DNA from: JAZKIX01 sp040384645
GTDB taxonomy: Bacteria; Pseudomonadota; Gammaproteobacteria; Burkholderiales; Burkholderiaceae_D
DNA length: 59,111 bases
Direction: 5' to 3'
Assembly: GCA_040384645.1 (NCBI GenBank)
Contig: JAZKIX010000007.1
Span: 1-59,111, forward strand
Below, piece after piece: positions 26,905-35,860 of the stretch. Positions within the stretch are counted from its first letter, which is position 1, and every line of letters begins with the position of its first letter. The notes beneath the pieces were generated by a model. The model made no database searches. It was given only the letters and a program-made list of their open reading frames with translations, and was not told where the DNA came from. The position numbers and the translations under genes are program-made.

Positions 26905-28419
26905 TTATTTATACACACCGCAACCGAGCACCAATTGTTCGGTCACCCGTTCCACATAGGACGTCTTGGATTCCACTTTTTTGGTAACGGGATTGACGAT
27001 GCTGTAATCGACCCAGCCGCCGCCATTGGCCGCCGCCGAAAACGCGTCATCGACCAGTTTGCGGCCATCCAGCCCCGGCACGTTCAATAAGCAGATACCC
27101 AACTTGGCCTCATTGCCGCCAAAGGCGCGATAGATGCCTTGGCGGTCGAATACGAAGACGTACATATCGCGATCGGCAAACTGGTGATCCTTGTCGCTGG
27201 TGATCAATTGCAAGGCGTCGCGGCCTTTTTCCTTGCACAAGGCCATACCTCTTTTGACCAGTGCAAATGCATCGTCGGCTGAGCCCTGGCGCAGCTTGAA
27301 GGACGCTACCGATTTCGCCACCTTGCCGGCACGCTGATCCAGCGCGGCCGATGTGGCAAGTGCGGTTTCGGCCATTTGGCCGTTGCTTTGCGTCAGTTCG
27401 TCCAGTTGCTTCAGCGCTAGCGAGATTTGCCCCAGTCCGTGGCTTTGCTCGGCCGTGGCGGATGAAATGGCGCTGACATTGCCGGCCAATTCCCGGATGC
27501 CGCTGACGATTTCGCCCAAGGTAGTGCTGACCAGTCCGATCTGGGTCACACCGGAGCCGACTTTCTCGACCGAGTCTTCGATCAAGTGTTTGATTTCCTT
27601 GGCCGAACTGGCGCTGCGCTGCGCCAGATTGCGTACTTCCGCCGCCACCACTGCAAAACCGCGTCCTTGCTCACCGGCACGAGCCGCTTCGACCGCTGCG
27701 TTAAGCGCCAGGATATTGGTCTGGAACGCAATCGAATCGATCACGCTAACGATGTCTTGCACCTTCAATGCGCTGACCTGGATGCCCTTCATCGAATCGA
27801 CTGCCGACTGCATGGCGTCGCCGCTTGATTCGGCAATCATGCGCACATTGATTGCCAGTGAATCAACCGCTTTGGCGCTGTCGGCATTTTTCTTCACCGT
27901 GTCGGCTAGTTCCGCCACGCTAGCTGTGGTTTGCTCCAGGCTGGAAGCTTGCTGTTCGGTACGGGACGATAATGCCGACAGGCCGCTGGCTAAGTGTTGC
28001 CCCGATTGCGACACCATGACCGAATCGCTACGGATGCTGGCTACCAGCGACGACAGGTTGATGCTCATGGTCTCTAGCGTCTTGCCGGTTTGGGCCAGTT
28101 CATCAGAACCGCTGACCTGCACCAATTGCGACAAATCGCCGGACGCCGTGGTGGTGGCGCTGCGTTGCACGTCCTTCAGAGCGGCAACAAAACTACGGTA
28201 AAAACCGAATGAAAAATACAACAAAATCAGCGAAAAAATCAGCACCGTTAGCAGCACGGAATCGATCACGCGGATCTGTTCAAACCGCTGCGCACTTAAA
28301 AATACGATGGGAACAAGATAGAGCAGGCACAAGCCGATGAGCTTCGTTTTTAAATGCAGCCGTGCCATTAACCAACTGCTAGGCGTCATCATCAGGTTCA
28401 ACAGATTGCGCTTGACCAT
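26905..28419 (-). CDS. methyl-accepting chemotaxis protein with C-terminal Cache-like sensor
   Basis: 504 residues from ATG 28419 (MVKRNLLNLM); an upstream in-frame start at 28494 would add 25 residues and looks less natural. Two close membrane helices (about 27-43 and 54-75) leave almost no periplasmic loop. A HAMP-like stretch follows, then the signalling coiled coil with the highly conserved tip SIAFQTNILALNAAVEAARAGEQGRG. The last 105 residues (MALCKEKGRDALQLIT...DRDMYVFVFDRQGIYRAFGG...) resemble a single Cache domain, here cytoplasmic. It would signal to CheA/CheW in response to an internal cue. Confidence 0.88.
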   Translation of the reverse strand: MVKRNLLNLMMTPSSWLMARLHLKTKLIGLCLLYLVPIVFLSAQRFEQIRVIDSVLLTVLIFSLILLYFSFGFYRSFVAALKDVQRSATTTASGDLSQLVQVSGSDELAQTGKTLETMSINLSSLVASIRSDSVMVSQSGQHLASGLSALSSRTEQQASSLEQTTASVAELADTVKKNADSAKAVDSLAINVRMIAESSGDAMQSAVDSMKGIQVSALKVQDIVSVIDSIAFQTNILALNAAVEAARAGEQGRGFAVVAAEVRNLAQRSASSAKEIKHLIEDSVEKVGSGVTQIGLVSTTLGEIVSGIRELAGNVSAISSATAEQSHGLGQISLALKQLDELTQSNGQMAETALATSAALDQRAGKVAKSVASFKLRQGSADDAFALVKRGMALCKEKGRDALQLITSDKDHQFADRDMYVFVFDRQGIYRAFGGNEAKLGICLLNVPGLDGRKLVDDAFSAAANGGGWVDYSIVNPVTKKVESKTSYVERVTEQLVLGCGVYK

Positions 28420-29048
28420 TGCGTTAGCCTTAAAAAATCGTTGAATACAAATCAATCGTGTCAGGTACACACGTCCTGCAATGCATAAATTCAACCATAA
28501 AATACACTGAATAGGCTAGACCGCGCTACAAATTGCATGGGCCAATCTCAATTTGTTTGATGTTCTGACGAATTGAAACATTGCCCACCATGGCAAAAGA
28601 AATCAACCGCAATTGTGCCTTTGCCACGCAAAAAAAATTCACACCACGGCATCTTGCGCTATCGCGAGAGGACGTGCAATGGATCAAATAGCGCTGCCGC
28701 GGCGCGCCTATTCTGAAAGCCATCGTCGTAGCCAAAATTTACGTGGTATGCCAGCAAATCGAGCGCCGGACGGATAGCCGCATCCGATCCGGTGAGAATA
28801 ACAATCAGCCATTGGCGCTGGGGTTGAAACGCGTTTATATTGGCTGCCTTTTTTGCAGCCGCTGACGCGTTTATATTGGCTGCCTTTTTTGCAGCCGCTG
28901 ACCGCTATGGTAGAGATCAGCGCTAGAATAATTTTAGAAAATTGCAACAAACTCGACATCACTCTTGCTAGTTGCCAATTGGCGGCGCGAGCAAAGTAGC
29001 CAACAAAATTTTATGGCCGTCGTTCTATTCAAACCCGAAGGCAGCAGC
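28420..29048. other. intergenic region before tpiA
   Basis: 629 bases, AT-rich in part, with no convincing gene. It holds the tandem 36-base duplication listed next. Short open frames on both strands lack ribosome-binding sites. Confidence 0.5.
28832..28903. repeat. tandem duplication of a 36-base hairpin unit
   Basis: Two exact 36-base copies (28832-28867, 28868-28903). Each contains GGCTGC and GCAGCC around CTTTTTT, so each can fold into a small hairpin. Perfect identity suggests recent slippage or duplication. Confidence 0.9.
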
Positions 29049-29819
29049 ATGCGAAATAAACTCAAACTCATCGTCGGCAATTGGAAAATGAATGGCAATC
29101 TGGATGCCAATGCACGACTGTTGCGCGATATCCGGCATGGACTCGATGCCAGTTCCAACCTGGTTGCGGTGTGCGTGCCGGCGCCGTATTTGTGGCAATG
29201 CCAGATGGCCTTGGCTGACTCGCCTATGACGTGGGGCGCACAAGATGTATCGCCGCACGAGTCAGGTACGTTTACCGGTGAAGTATCGGGCGCGATGTTG
29301 GCCGATTTCGGCTGTAGGTACGTGATCGTCGGCCATTCCGAGCGGCGCGCCTATCATGCGGAAAGCGATGAATTGGTGGCGCAAAAAGCACGCCGCGCCT
29401 TGCAAGCTGGCTTGACGGCCATTGTCTGTCTCGGCGAAACCTTGGCCCAGCGCGATGCCGGCCAAGCTGCAGCAGTAGTGCAGCAACAACTGGGCACCGT
29501 GCTGGCCGCGCTGACGGTGGAGCAAGCAGCGCAGATCATCGTTTCTTACGAGCCGGTCTGGGCCATCGGCACCGGCAAAACCGCCACCCCCGAGATGGCG
29601 CAGCAAATGCACGTGCTATTGCGCGCCAAGATCGCCGGCAAAAATTCGCAAGCGGCGCAAACCGTGCGCATCCTGTATGGCGGCAGCATGAAGCCAGAAA
29701 ACGCAGCCCAGCTCTTGGCGATGCCCGATATCGATGGCGGCTTGATCGGCGGCGCTGCGCTCAAGGCGCCCGATTTCCTGGCAATCGTCAACGCAGCGAA
29801 AACTCATTCGTCCGCTTGA
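29049..29819 (+). CDS. tpiA: triosephosphate isomerase
   Basis: 256 residues from ATG 29049, which has GAAGG before it; the frame is open upstream but only the sequence from here matches the family. Catalytic residues are visible: Lys in GNWKMNG (13), His in VIVGHSERR and Glu in SYEPVWAIGTGK, plus the phosphate loop YGGSMKPENA. It interconverts dihydroxyacetone phosphate and glyceraldehyde 3-phosphate. The usual betaproteobacterial neighbours secG and nuo genes are absent here, so this may be a relocated or second copy. Its 3' end overlaps cca by 16 bases. Confidence 0.95.
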   Translation: MRNKLKLIVGNWKMNGNLDANARLLRDIRHGLDASSNLVAVCVPAPYLWQCQMALADSPMTWGAQDVSPHESGTFTGEVSGAMLADFGCRYVIVGHSERRAYHAESDELVAQKARRALQAGLTAIVCLGETLAQRDAGQAAAVVQQQLGTVLAALTVEQAAQIIVSYEPVWAIGTGKTATPEMAQQMHVLLRAKIAGKNSQAAQTVRILYGGSMKPENAAQLLAMPDIDGGLIGGAALKAPDFLAIVNAAKTHSSA

Positions 29820-31054
29820 GCCGGCTTGCTAGCTGCCGCAACTGCTACCACGCGTGCGGCGTGAACCGCTTCCGGGATGTGCTGCGGCCGGTCGGCAAAA
29901 CGCGCCGCCACGTCCCCGGCCTTGACGCTTTGCGCAGCTTGCAAAGCGGCTTGCAGATGCGCCATCTGCGGAAACGGACGTGGCGGTGGCGGCAGCGCAC
30001 CATCCGGCCCGGCGCGACCTGAAGAATCACATTGCGCCGCCAACAGCATGTCGAGAAAACGTTGCGGCTTGCGGAAGGCGTCGCAGCGTTCCAGCAGGCT
30101 GACGGTGGTATTGGCGCGCAGCTCCTTAGCGCGGCCGATATTGCCATGTTCCCGTGCTGTCATGATTGCCAGCTCGCGGCAATCGTTGGGCACTTTCAGG
30201 CGCTGGCAGACTTGTTCGATCAAGCCGATACCGCGCTCTTCGTGACCGTGATGGCGCGGCCATTCTTGCGGCGGTGTCGTGCCTTTGCCGAGGTCGTGCA
30301 TCAGCGCGGCAAACCGGATCGGCAAACTATGCTGCTGCTCTGCTGCATAGTCGATCACCAGTTCCATATGGATGCCAGTATCGATTTCGGGATGATGCAA
30401 TGGCGGTTGCGGCACGCCCCACAAGACATCCAGCTCTGGCATGATGCGCGCCAGCGCGCCGCAATCGCGCAGCACCGTCAACATGCGCGATGGTTGCGCC
30501 TCCATCAAACCGCGCGCGAATTCTTGCCAGACCCGCTCCGGCACTAATGCATCGACTTCGCCCGCCGCCACCATTTGTCGCATCAGGGTATTGGTTTCAG
30601 GCGCGACGCTAAAATCAGTGAAGCGCGCTGCAAACCGCGCCAGCCGCAAAATCCGCACCGGGTCTTCGGCAAAAGCCTGCGATACATGGCGGAAAATACG
30701 CGCCTGCAAATCCTGTTGGCCGTTAAACGGATCGATCAGGCTGCCATCGTCGGCTTGGGCAATGGCATTGATGGTCAAGTCGCGCCGGATCAGGTCCTGT
30801 TCCAGCGACACGTCAGCGTCGGTATGAAACACAAAGCCGCGATAACCAGGCGCAGTCTTGCGCTCGGTCCGCGCCAGGGCATATTCCTCATGCGTTTTTG
30901 GGTGCAAAAACACCGGGAAGTCCTTGCCCACCGGTAAAAACCCCTGCGCCACCATGTGCTCCGGTGTAGCGCCGACCACCACGTAATCGCGGTCTTTCAC
31001 CGGCAGGCCGAGCAAGCCGTCGCGCACCGCGCCACCGACCATATAGATTTGCAT
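29804..31054 (-). CDS. cca: multifunctional CCA tRNA nucleotidyltransferase
   Basis: 416 residues from ATG 31054 (MQIYMVGGAVRDGLLG); the frame is open further upstream but that part overlaps the GST gene in another frame. The nucleotidyltransferase head has GG (7-8) and the metal-binding Asp21 and Asp23 (VKDRDYVVVG), plus RRDLTINAIA. An HD phosphohydrolase motif (ALMHDLGKGTT) follows, as in the enterobacterial-type enzyme. It adds or repairs the 3' CCA of tRNAs. It starts 14 bases after the GST stop, suggesting an operon. Confidence 0.95.
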   Translation of the reverse strand: MQIYMVGGAVRDGLLGLPVKDRDYVVVGATPEHMVAQGFLPVGKDFPVFLHPKTHEEYALARTERKTAPGYRGFVFHTDADVSLEQDLIRRDLTINAIAQADDGSLIDPFNGQQDLQARIFRHVSQAFAEDPVRILRLARFAARFTDFSVAPETNTLMRQMVAAGEVDALVPERVWQEFARGLMEAQPSRMLTVLRDCGALARIMPELDVLWGVPQPPLHHPEIDTGIHMELVIDYAAEQQHSLPIRFAALMHDLGKGTTPPQEWPRHHGHEERGIGLIEQVCQRLKVPNDCRELAIMTAREHGNIGRAKELRANTTVSLLERCDAFRKPQRFLDMLLAAQCDSSGRAGPDGALPPPPRPFPQMAHLQAALQAAQSVKAGDVAARFADRPQHIPEAVHAARVVAVAAASKPAQADE

Positions 31055-31068
31055 AGTTACACGGCCTC

Positions 31069-31764
31069 TTATTCTGGTTCGACGTCGTGCAGCGGCGCTG
31101 CTTCGGTTTCTGCCAAAGCCTCGCGCACCCATTGCGCCACTGCAGGATGGGCCGCGACCCGTTCCGCATACGCTTGCAAGGCAGGCGCGATGAACACGCC
31201 ATAAGTACGGAAGCGCATCACCACCGGCGCGTAGTAGGCATCTGCAATCGAGAACTCGCCAAATAGAAAATGATGATGGCCATAACGCGACATGCATTCT
31301 TCCCAGATTTCGGCTTGGGCACCGGCAGTGCGACCCTTGCCGGGATAATGTTTGCGTATATGCATGGGCATCGCATTGCGCAAGGCCGAAAAGCCGCTAT
31401 GCATTTCGGCGCAGATCGAGCGTGCCATCGCCCGCGCCGCCACATCGCGCGGCCACAGGTTTTTTTCAGGGAATTGCTCGGCCAGATATTCGCAAATCGC
31501 CAGCGAATCCCACACATGCATTTCGCCCGCGACCAGCACCGGCACCCGCCCGGCGGCAGAGTATTGCGCAATCCGGTTGGCGGTATCTGGCTGGTCGAAC
31601 AAGATACGGATTTCTTCAAACGGGATGCCAAACGCCGTCATCAACACCCACGGCCGCATCGACCAGGAAGAATAATTTTTGTTGGCGATGACCAGCTTCA
31701 AAGCAGAACCATCGGCCGTTTCCAGTGTGCGGGACAGGGTTGGATCGAGTGCGGTTGCGAGCAT
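31069..31764 (-). CDS. glutathione S-transferase family protein
   Basis: 231 residues. The thioredoxin-like N-domain carries KLVIANKNYSSWSMRPWVLM, with the active-site Ser region, and AAGRVPVLVAGEMHVWDSLAICEYLAE (the cis-Pro and gamma-Glu binding site). The helical C-domain has FGEFSIADAYYAPVVMRF. It probably conjugates or reduces with glutathione in the cytosol. About 22 residues precede the usual family start. AAGGA precedes the ATG. It lies upstream of cca, likely in the same transcript. Confidence 0.88.
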   Translation of the reverse strand: MLATALDPTLSRTLETADGSALKLVIANKNYSSWSMRPWVLMTAFGIPFEEIRILFDQPDTANRIAQYSAAGRVPVLVAGEMHVWDSLAICEYLAEQFPEKNLWPRDVAARAMARSICAEMHSGFSALRNAMPMHIRKHYPGKGRTAGAQAEIWEECMSRYGHHHFLFGEFSIADAYYAPVVMRFRTYGVFIAPALQAYAERVAAHPAVAQWVREALAETEAAPLHDVEPE

Positions 31765-32046
31765 GGGAGTGTCCTTTGATGGTTGAGATTGAATCGCATG
31801 AATGATTGCGTAGGCGCTCAGGTCGATGGCCGCTGCCCATTGTATTGAACGGACGTGGCCAGAATCAGGCTGATGCCATTATGTTTTATCGCACATTGTG
31901 ACCCTATTCTGACGGGTGCGGGCGCTAAGAATAATCGAGCGCAGGACCAAGTTTGCTGTACCTCAATTAAAAACAATAATCACCAATCACCACAAAAAAT
32001 GCATTAAAAACAATGATGCGCGCCCGATTTTAGCATTCATTCAAAA

Positions 32047-32130
32047 GAAATAGGGGGAGTATTAGTGCAAATAGGGCATTTCCCGCACGAGTTTATTGCC
32101 TCAGAAAAAATACTCCCGGTAGCATAAAAA
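32047..32130 (-). repeat. interspersed intergenic element, copy 5
   Basis: On the minus strand: ATGCT paired with AGTAT (including a G-T pair), GAGGCAATAAA, CTCGTGCGGGA, then ATACTCCCCC. It occupies the 391-base spacer between the GST and rhodanese genes. The rest of that spacer shows no gene. Confidence 0.75.
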
Positions 32131-32155
32131 CTATCTAAAACACGATGGCACCCGT

Positions 32156-32563
32156 TCACCCGGCATCAACTGCCGATCGTTCCAAAGAAAACTGTTCGTC
32201 CAGCCAGCCGGTAATGCCGCCGACCATGATTTTTACCGGCCGTCCAAGTCGCGCCAGACGAATTGCAGCGCGCGTGGCGCCGTTGCAATGGGGGCCGGCG
32301 CAATAGGTCACGAACAGGGTATTGGCAGGAAACTGCGCCAGTTTCGAGGCGACGATTTTGCCTTGTGGCAAAGGGATGGCACCGGCGATATGACCGGCGG
32401 CAAACAATTCCGGCCCGCGCACGTCGAGCAAAATAAAATCGGCTTCGCCGTTTGATAACGCGTGGTGGACATCCCAGCAATCGGTTTCAAATTGCAGTTC
32501 TGCTTCGAAATGGGCCAGAGCAAGCGCGCTGCTGGCAGCGGGTATTTCAGTCACGGTAGACAT
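32156..32563 (-). CDS. rhodanese-like sulfurtransferase domain protein
   Basis: 135 residues, a single rhodanese domain. It has ADFILLDVRGPELFAAGHIAGAIPLP, the active-site Cys loop VTYCAGPHCNGATRA and VGGITGWLDEQ. It probably carries a persulfide on the loop Cys. It is divergent from the FtrA-like regulator, an arrangement seen in other proteobacteria, so the regulator likely controls it. Confidence 0.88.
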   Translation of the reverse strand: MSTVTEIPAASSALALAHFEAELQFETDCWDVHHALSNGEADFILLDVRGPELFAAGHIAGAIPLPQGKIVASKLAQFPANTLFVTYCAGPHCNGATRAAIRLARLGRPVKIMVGGITGWLDEQFSLERSAVDAG

Positions 32564-32684
32564 GGTTCGTTACTCCGAATGTTAGAAGGTTAAGCATGGG
32601 TCGGGCTGTACTGTAGGCAAATTATGAATCGCCGAGAACACATTTAGCAGTGGCGCAAACGTCAATATCCAGTAATATTACGCC

Positions 32685-33641
32685 ATGAAAAATCACTTGG
32701 TAGTCGCGCTGGCCTACGACCGTTTATGCACATTTGAGTTTGGTTGCACGGTTGAATTATTCGCTTTGCAGCGACCTGAGCTTGGCATCGACTGGTATGA
32801 CTTTGCCGTATGCAGTGTCGAGCCGGGTCCGCTCCGGGCGGCTGGCGGGATTACTGTTACCGCGCCATATGATCTTGATTTGCTGGACCGCGCCGATACC
32901 ATTGTGATCCCCGGCTGGCGCGATGCGGACGAATTGCCGCCGCCCCTGTTGCTCGACAAGTTGCGTGCCGCCTACCGGCGCGGCGCACGTTTATGTTCAA
33001 TTTGCTCCGGAGTTTTTGTATTGGCCGCGGCTGGGGTACTCGATGGCAAGCGCGCGACCACACACTGGCATTACGTCGATCAGTTGGCGCGGCGTTATCC
33101 CACGATTGACGTGCAAGCCGGCGCTCTATATGTCGATGCGGGTCAGATCATTAGCTCGGCTGGTTCCGCTGCCGGCTTGGACATGCTGCTGCATTTGGTG
33201 CGCAACGATTACGGCGCCAAGATTGGCAACCAAGTAGCGCAGCGGCTCGTGGTGGCACCGCATCGGGAAGGCGGGCAAGCGCAATTTGTGCCGCGGCCGA
33301 TGGCGCACGACGACACGAGCCGCTTATCCAAATTGTTGGACTGGCTGCGTGAAAATCCTGCCCAGTCACACACGATTAAATCAATGGCGCAGCGTGCCGC
33401 AATGAGTCCCCGCACCTTGCAGCGCCAGTTTCAGCAAGCGACCGGCTTGGCGCCAATCGACTGGCTTACCCGGGAGCGTATTGCCATCGTCAAGGATTTA
33501 TTGGAATCGCCTGCTATCCCTTTAGTGCAAGTGGCCGAACTAGCCGGCTTCGGCTCGGAAGAATCGCTGCGCCGCCATTTCAGACGGTTAGTGGCCACCA
33601 GTCCGGGTGCATACCGGCGTCGCTTTTCGAATCCCATTTAG
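32685..33641 (+). CDS. ftrA: FtrA-like regulator (DJ-1/PfpI domain plus AraC HTH)
   Basis: 318 residues. Residues 5-180 are a DJ-1/PfpI amidotransferase-like domain (ARLCSICSGVFVLAAAGVLDGKRATTHW, with the nucleophile-elbow Cys). Residues about 215-318 hold two AraC-type helix-turn-helix units (MAQRAAMSPRTLQRQFQQATGLAPIDWL and VAELAGFGSEESLRRHFRRLV). It activates or represses nearby genes in response to a small molecule. The divergent rhodanese gene is the likely target. The symbol is by resemblance to the FtrA class. Confidence 0.85.
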   Translation: MKNHLVVALAYDRLCTFEFGCTVELFALQRPELGIDWYDFAVCSVEPGPLRAAGGITVTAPYDLDLLDRADTIVIPGWRDADELPPPLLLDKLRAAYRRGARLCSICSGVFVLAAAGVLDGKRATTHWHYVDQLARRYPTIDVQAGALYVDAGQIISSAGSAAGLDMLLHLVRNDYGAKIGNQVAQRLVVAPHREGGQAQFVPRPMAHDDTSRLSKLLDWLRENPAQSHTIKSMAQRAAMSPRTLQRQFQQATGLAPIDWLTRERIAIVKDLLESPAIPLVQVAELAGFGSEESLRRHFRRLVATSPGAYRRRFSNPI

Positions 33642-33741
33642 CTCGCAATCGCCCATGGGGCGCAGCAAAAATCGCCACAATTGCTGGATAAATAGTGCGC
33701 TTGATCACCAAAGTGTGCGTGCATCGGCGCCGTTGTTTCCG

Positions 33742-34755
33742 CTATGGAGTGATGATGATTCTGCCGCAGGCTTTGCCTGATTGCAGATAGGCAAGCGCTT
33801 CCGGCACTGCACTTAAAGGGAATATTTTGTCGATCACCGGAGTGAGCTTGCCCGTGTCCAGAAGTGTTTTTAAGACGGCCAAGGACAGTTTTTTATCCGG
33901 CGGCGACGAGAACAAGCCCGATAGATGGTCGACGAACGGAGCTTGTATGGCAAGTTTGAGAAAGCGCGGAATACTGCCCAAAACGCGACCGGCCCCAGCC
34001 CCATAATGATCATGGCCGATCAACACGTAAATCCCCTTGGGCGTGAGCACTTTTTTGCAATCTGAGAATGACAGATTCGACGCCACGTCGAAAATCAGGT
34101 CGTAGCGGTGACCCAGCTGTGTAAAGTCCTGCTGTGTGTAATCGATCACATGGTCGGCGCCGAGCGTGTGCAGCACGGCCAATTTCTCTGTGGCATCGAC
34201 AGCGGTCACGTGCGCCCCGCATGCCTTGGCAAACTGCAGGGCGATCGCACCTACCCCGCCGGCAGCACCATTGATCAAGACGTGTTGCCCCGGCTTGATC
34301 GTCCTCTCGTGTTGCAAATTGAGCAGAACGATTAACCCGGACGTGGGTACTGCTGCGGCTTGCTCGAAGCTGACGCCTTCAGGCTTGAGCGCCAACGTGT
34401 CTTGGCTGACGGTTGCGTATTCGGCGAAAGCGCCACCATTGGTCCATTGGATGCCCCGCACACTTTCGCCGAACACCGCGTCACCGGGCCGAAATTGCGT
34501 AACATTCTTGCCGACCGCCTCCACCTGCCCGGCCAAATCGGTTCCGGGAACACGGTTTTTGGGTTTGAAAAAGCCGCCACCCATCAAACGCAGGATGTAA
34601 GGCCGGCCAGTCACGACATGCCACACATCGGCATGCATCGACGCCGCGCGCACCCGTAGTAAGACCTCATTATCGCCAGCCACCGGTTTGTCGATTTCTT
34701 GTAGCTGTAGAACGGCAGCGGGTGCGCCATATTTGTGCTGAACGATAGCCTGCAT
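33742..34755 (-). CDS. medium-chain NAD(P)-dependent alcohol dehydrogenase / quinone oxidoreductase-like
   Basis: 337 residues from ATG 34755, with AAGGA before it; the frame is open 21 codons further. GroES-like N-domain followed by a Rossmann fold with LINGAAGGVGAIALQFAKACGAHVTAV. No catalytic zinc Cys pattern is visible, so it fits the zinc-independent quinone-oxidoreductase/RTN4IP1-like branch. The substrate is unknown. A 13-base inverted repeat lies upstream of its start. Confidence 0.85.
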   Translation of the reverse strand: MQAIVQHKYGAPAAVLQLQEIDKPVAGDNEVLLRVRAASMHADVWHVVTGRPYILRLMGGGFFKPKNRVPGTDLAGQVEAVGKNVTQFRPGDAVFGESVRGIQWTNGGAFAEYATVSQDTLALKPEGVSFEQAAAVPTSGLIVLLNLQHERTIKPGQHVLINGAAGGVGAIALQFAKACGAHVTAVDATEKLAVLHTLGADHVIDYTQQDFTQLGHRYDLIFDVASNLSFSDCKKVLTPKGIYVLIGHDHYGAGAGRVLGSIPRFLKLAIQAPFVDHLSGLFSSPPDKKLSLAVLKTLLDTGKLTPVIDKIFPLSAVPEALAYLQSGKACGRIIITP

Positions 34756-34805
34756 CGCAGTATTCCTTTGGAGAGTTGGTGTTGTTAGCGCTACGGCGCC
34801 CCACG

Positions 34806-34839
34806 GCGAGCGCCTCACATTATGCAGTGAGGCGCTCGC
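34806..34839. promoter_or_regulatory. perfect 13-base inverted repeat in a divergent promoter
   Basis: GCGAGCGCCTCAC (34806-34818) and its exact complement (34827-34839) flank an 8-base spacer. It lies between the dehydrogenase and the SnoaL-like gene. No T-run follows, so an operator or mRNA hairpin is more likely than a terminator. Confidence 0.6.
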
Positions 34840-34946
34840 AATCGTCTTATGGATGGAACGCAGCGTGCCAAATTACGGACTATGCGCGGTACCAGGCCTC
34901 ACTTAGGATGGTCGGATCTTAACAACCAGTTCGACTTGGAGACCCG

Positions 34947-35675
34947 ATGAAATTTATCCCGCATATTAGTGTAATGGCGTTCACGATCGCTACTTTTTTG
35001 CCATCCACCTTGTTCGCTGCCACATCCGACACCACGGCATTTAGCGATGCTTGGAAAGCGCACGACGTTGCCAAGATCGAAGCAGCGTTTGCGCTCGACG
35101 CCATCTATCAGGATGCCGTATTGCGCGGCGGCACCGGCAGTGCGATTGCGGAGTACGCGGCCACATTTAAAGACGCCACCTTTGTATTGGAACGCAGCAC
35201 CGATACGGCTGAAAACCAGGTCGATTTACACTGGGCGATTACCTGGCCGGATGCCCGTGGCACGCTGCATTATGTGGATCACATCACGCTCAAGGATAAG
35301 AAAATTGAAGCGCTCACGAGCGAAAGCACCGACCCCGTTCCCCCTGCCACATTGGCCCTGGTTAAAACCTATTACAGCACGTGGTCATCCGCCGACAAGC
35401 CCGCCATCAAAGCCCTGTTCGGCAAGAACGGCAGTTATATGGATCGCTATGTCCCGGGCGGTGCCAGTGGCGACGCGCTCGACAACGTGATTAAATTTCA
35501 CATCAGCTTCGACACCAATCTGGATGAAGCCGGCCGCGTGCAATGGACCAAGGACGGGCGCATCGCCAGCGACTTTGAAGTGTTTCGCAAAGGGTCAAAA
35601 AGCCGCGTGATCCGTGGGCGGGACTTGATGCGTATTCAGGATGGTACGTTTGATGAAGTGATTGGCGTGTTTTAA
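34947..35675 (+). CDS. exported protein with two SnoaL/NTF2-like domains
   Basis: 242 residues with a Sec signal (MKFIPHISVMAFTIATFLPSTLFA). Two similar halves follow: residues 30-125 (FSDAWKAHDVAKIEAAFALDAIYQDAVLRGG) and about 130-242 (VKTYYSTWSSADKPAIKALFGKNGSYMDRYVPGG). Each has the cone-shaped SnoaL/NTF2 sequence pattern, so this looks like an internal duplication. The ligand is unknown. GGAG precedes the ATG. It is divergent from the dehydrogenase gene and may share its control. Confidence 0.75.
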   Translation: MKFIPHISVMAFTIATFLPSTLFAATSDTTAFSDAWKAHDVAKIEAAFALDAIYQDAVLRGGTGSAIAEYAATFKDATFVLERSTDTAENQVDLHWAITWPDARGTLHYVDHITLKDKKIEALTSESTDPVPPATLALVKTYYSTWSSADKPAIKALFGKNGSYMDRYVPGGASGDALDNVIKFHISFDTNLDEAGRVQWTKDGRIASDFEVFRKGSKSRVIRGRDLMRIQDGTFDEVIGVF

Positions 35676-35699
35676 AGGCGGGAACTGTCTGACTTAACA

Positions 35700-35730
35700 G
35701 CAGCACCTATTTTCGATAGGGGCTGCTTCT
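35700..35730 (+). terminator. terminator after the SnoaL-like gene
   Basis: GCAGC/GCTGC and CCTAT/ATAGG form a two-part stem (35700-35726) followed by TTCTTGTTTT. Confidence 0.75.
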
Positions 35731-35748
35731 TGTTTTCAAACAGGGGTG

Positions 35749-35831
35749 AAATATGGGAGTATATGCCAAAACAATGCCTCTCCCGCACGGTTTAATTGGC
35801 TAAAAAATAATACTGTTCCCAGTATATTTTT
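35749..35831 (-). repeat. interspersed intergenic element, copy 6
   Basis: On the minus strand: AATATACTG paired with CAGTATT, GCCAATTAAA, CCGTGCGGGAGAGG and GGCATATACTCCC, the closest match to the family consensus. It lies between convergent genes, so it is not a promoter of either. Confidence 0.85.
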
Positions 35832-35860
35832 ACCTTGACTGCTCAAATCCACCTATCAGC

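Noticed and set aside
27353..28201. 282-residue open frame on the plus strand
   Set aside because: It is the antisense of the chemoreceptor gene, Ser/Ala/Cys-rich, with no ribosome-binding site.
28708..28962. 84-residue open frame with a duplicated GCKKGSQYKRVS segment
   Set aside because: It is just a translation of the non-coding 36-bp tandem duplication, with no ribosome-binding site.
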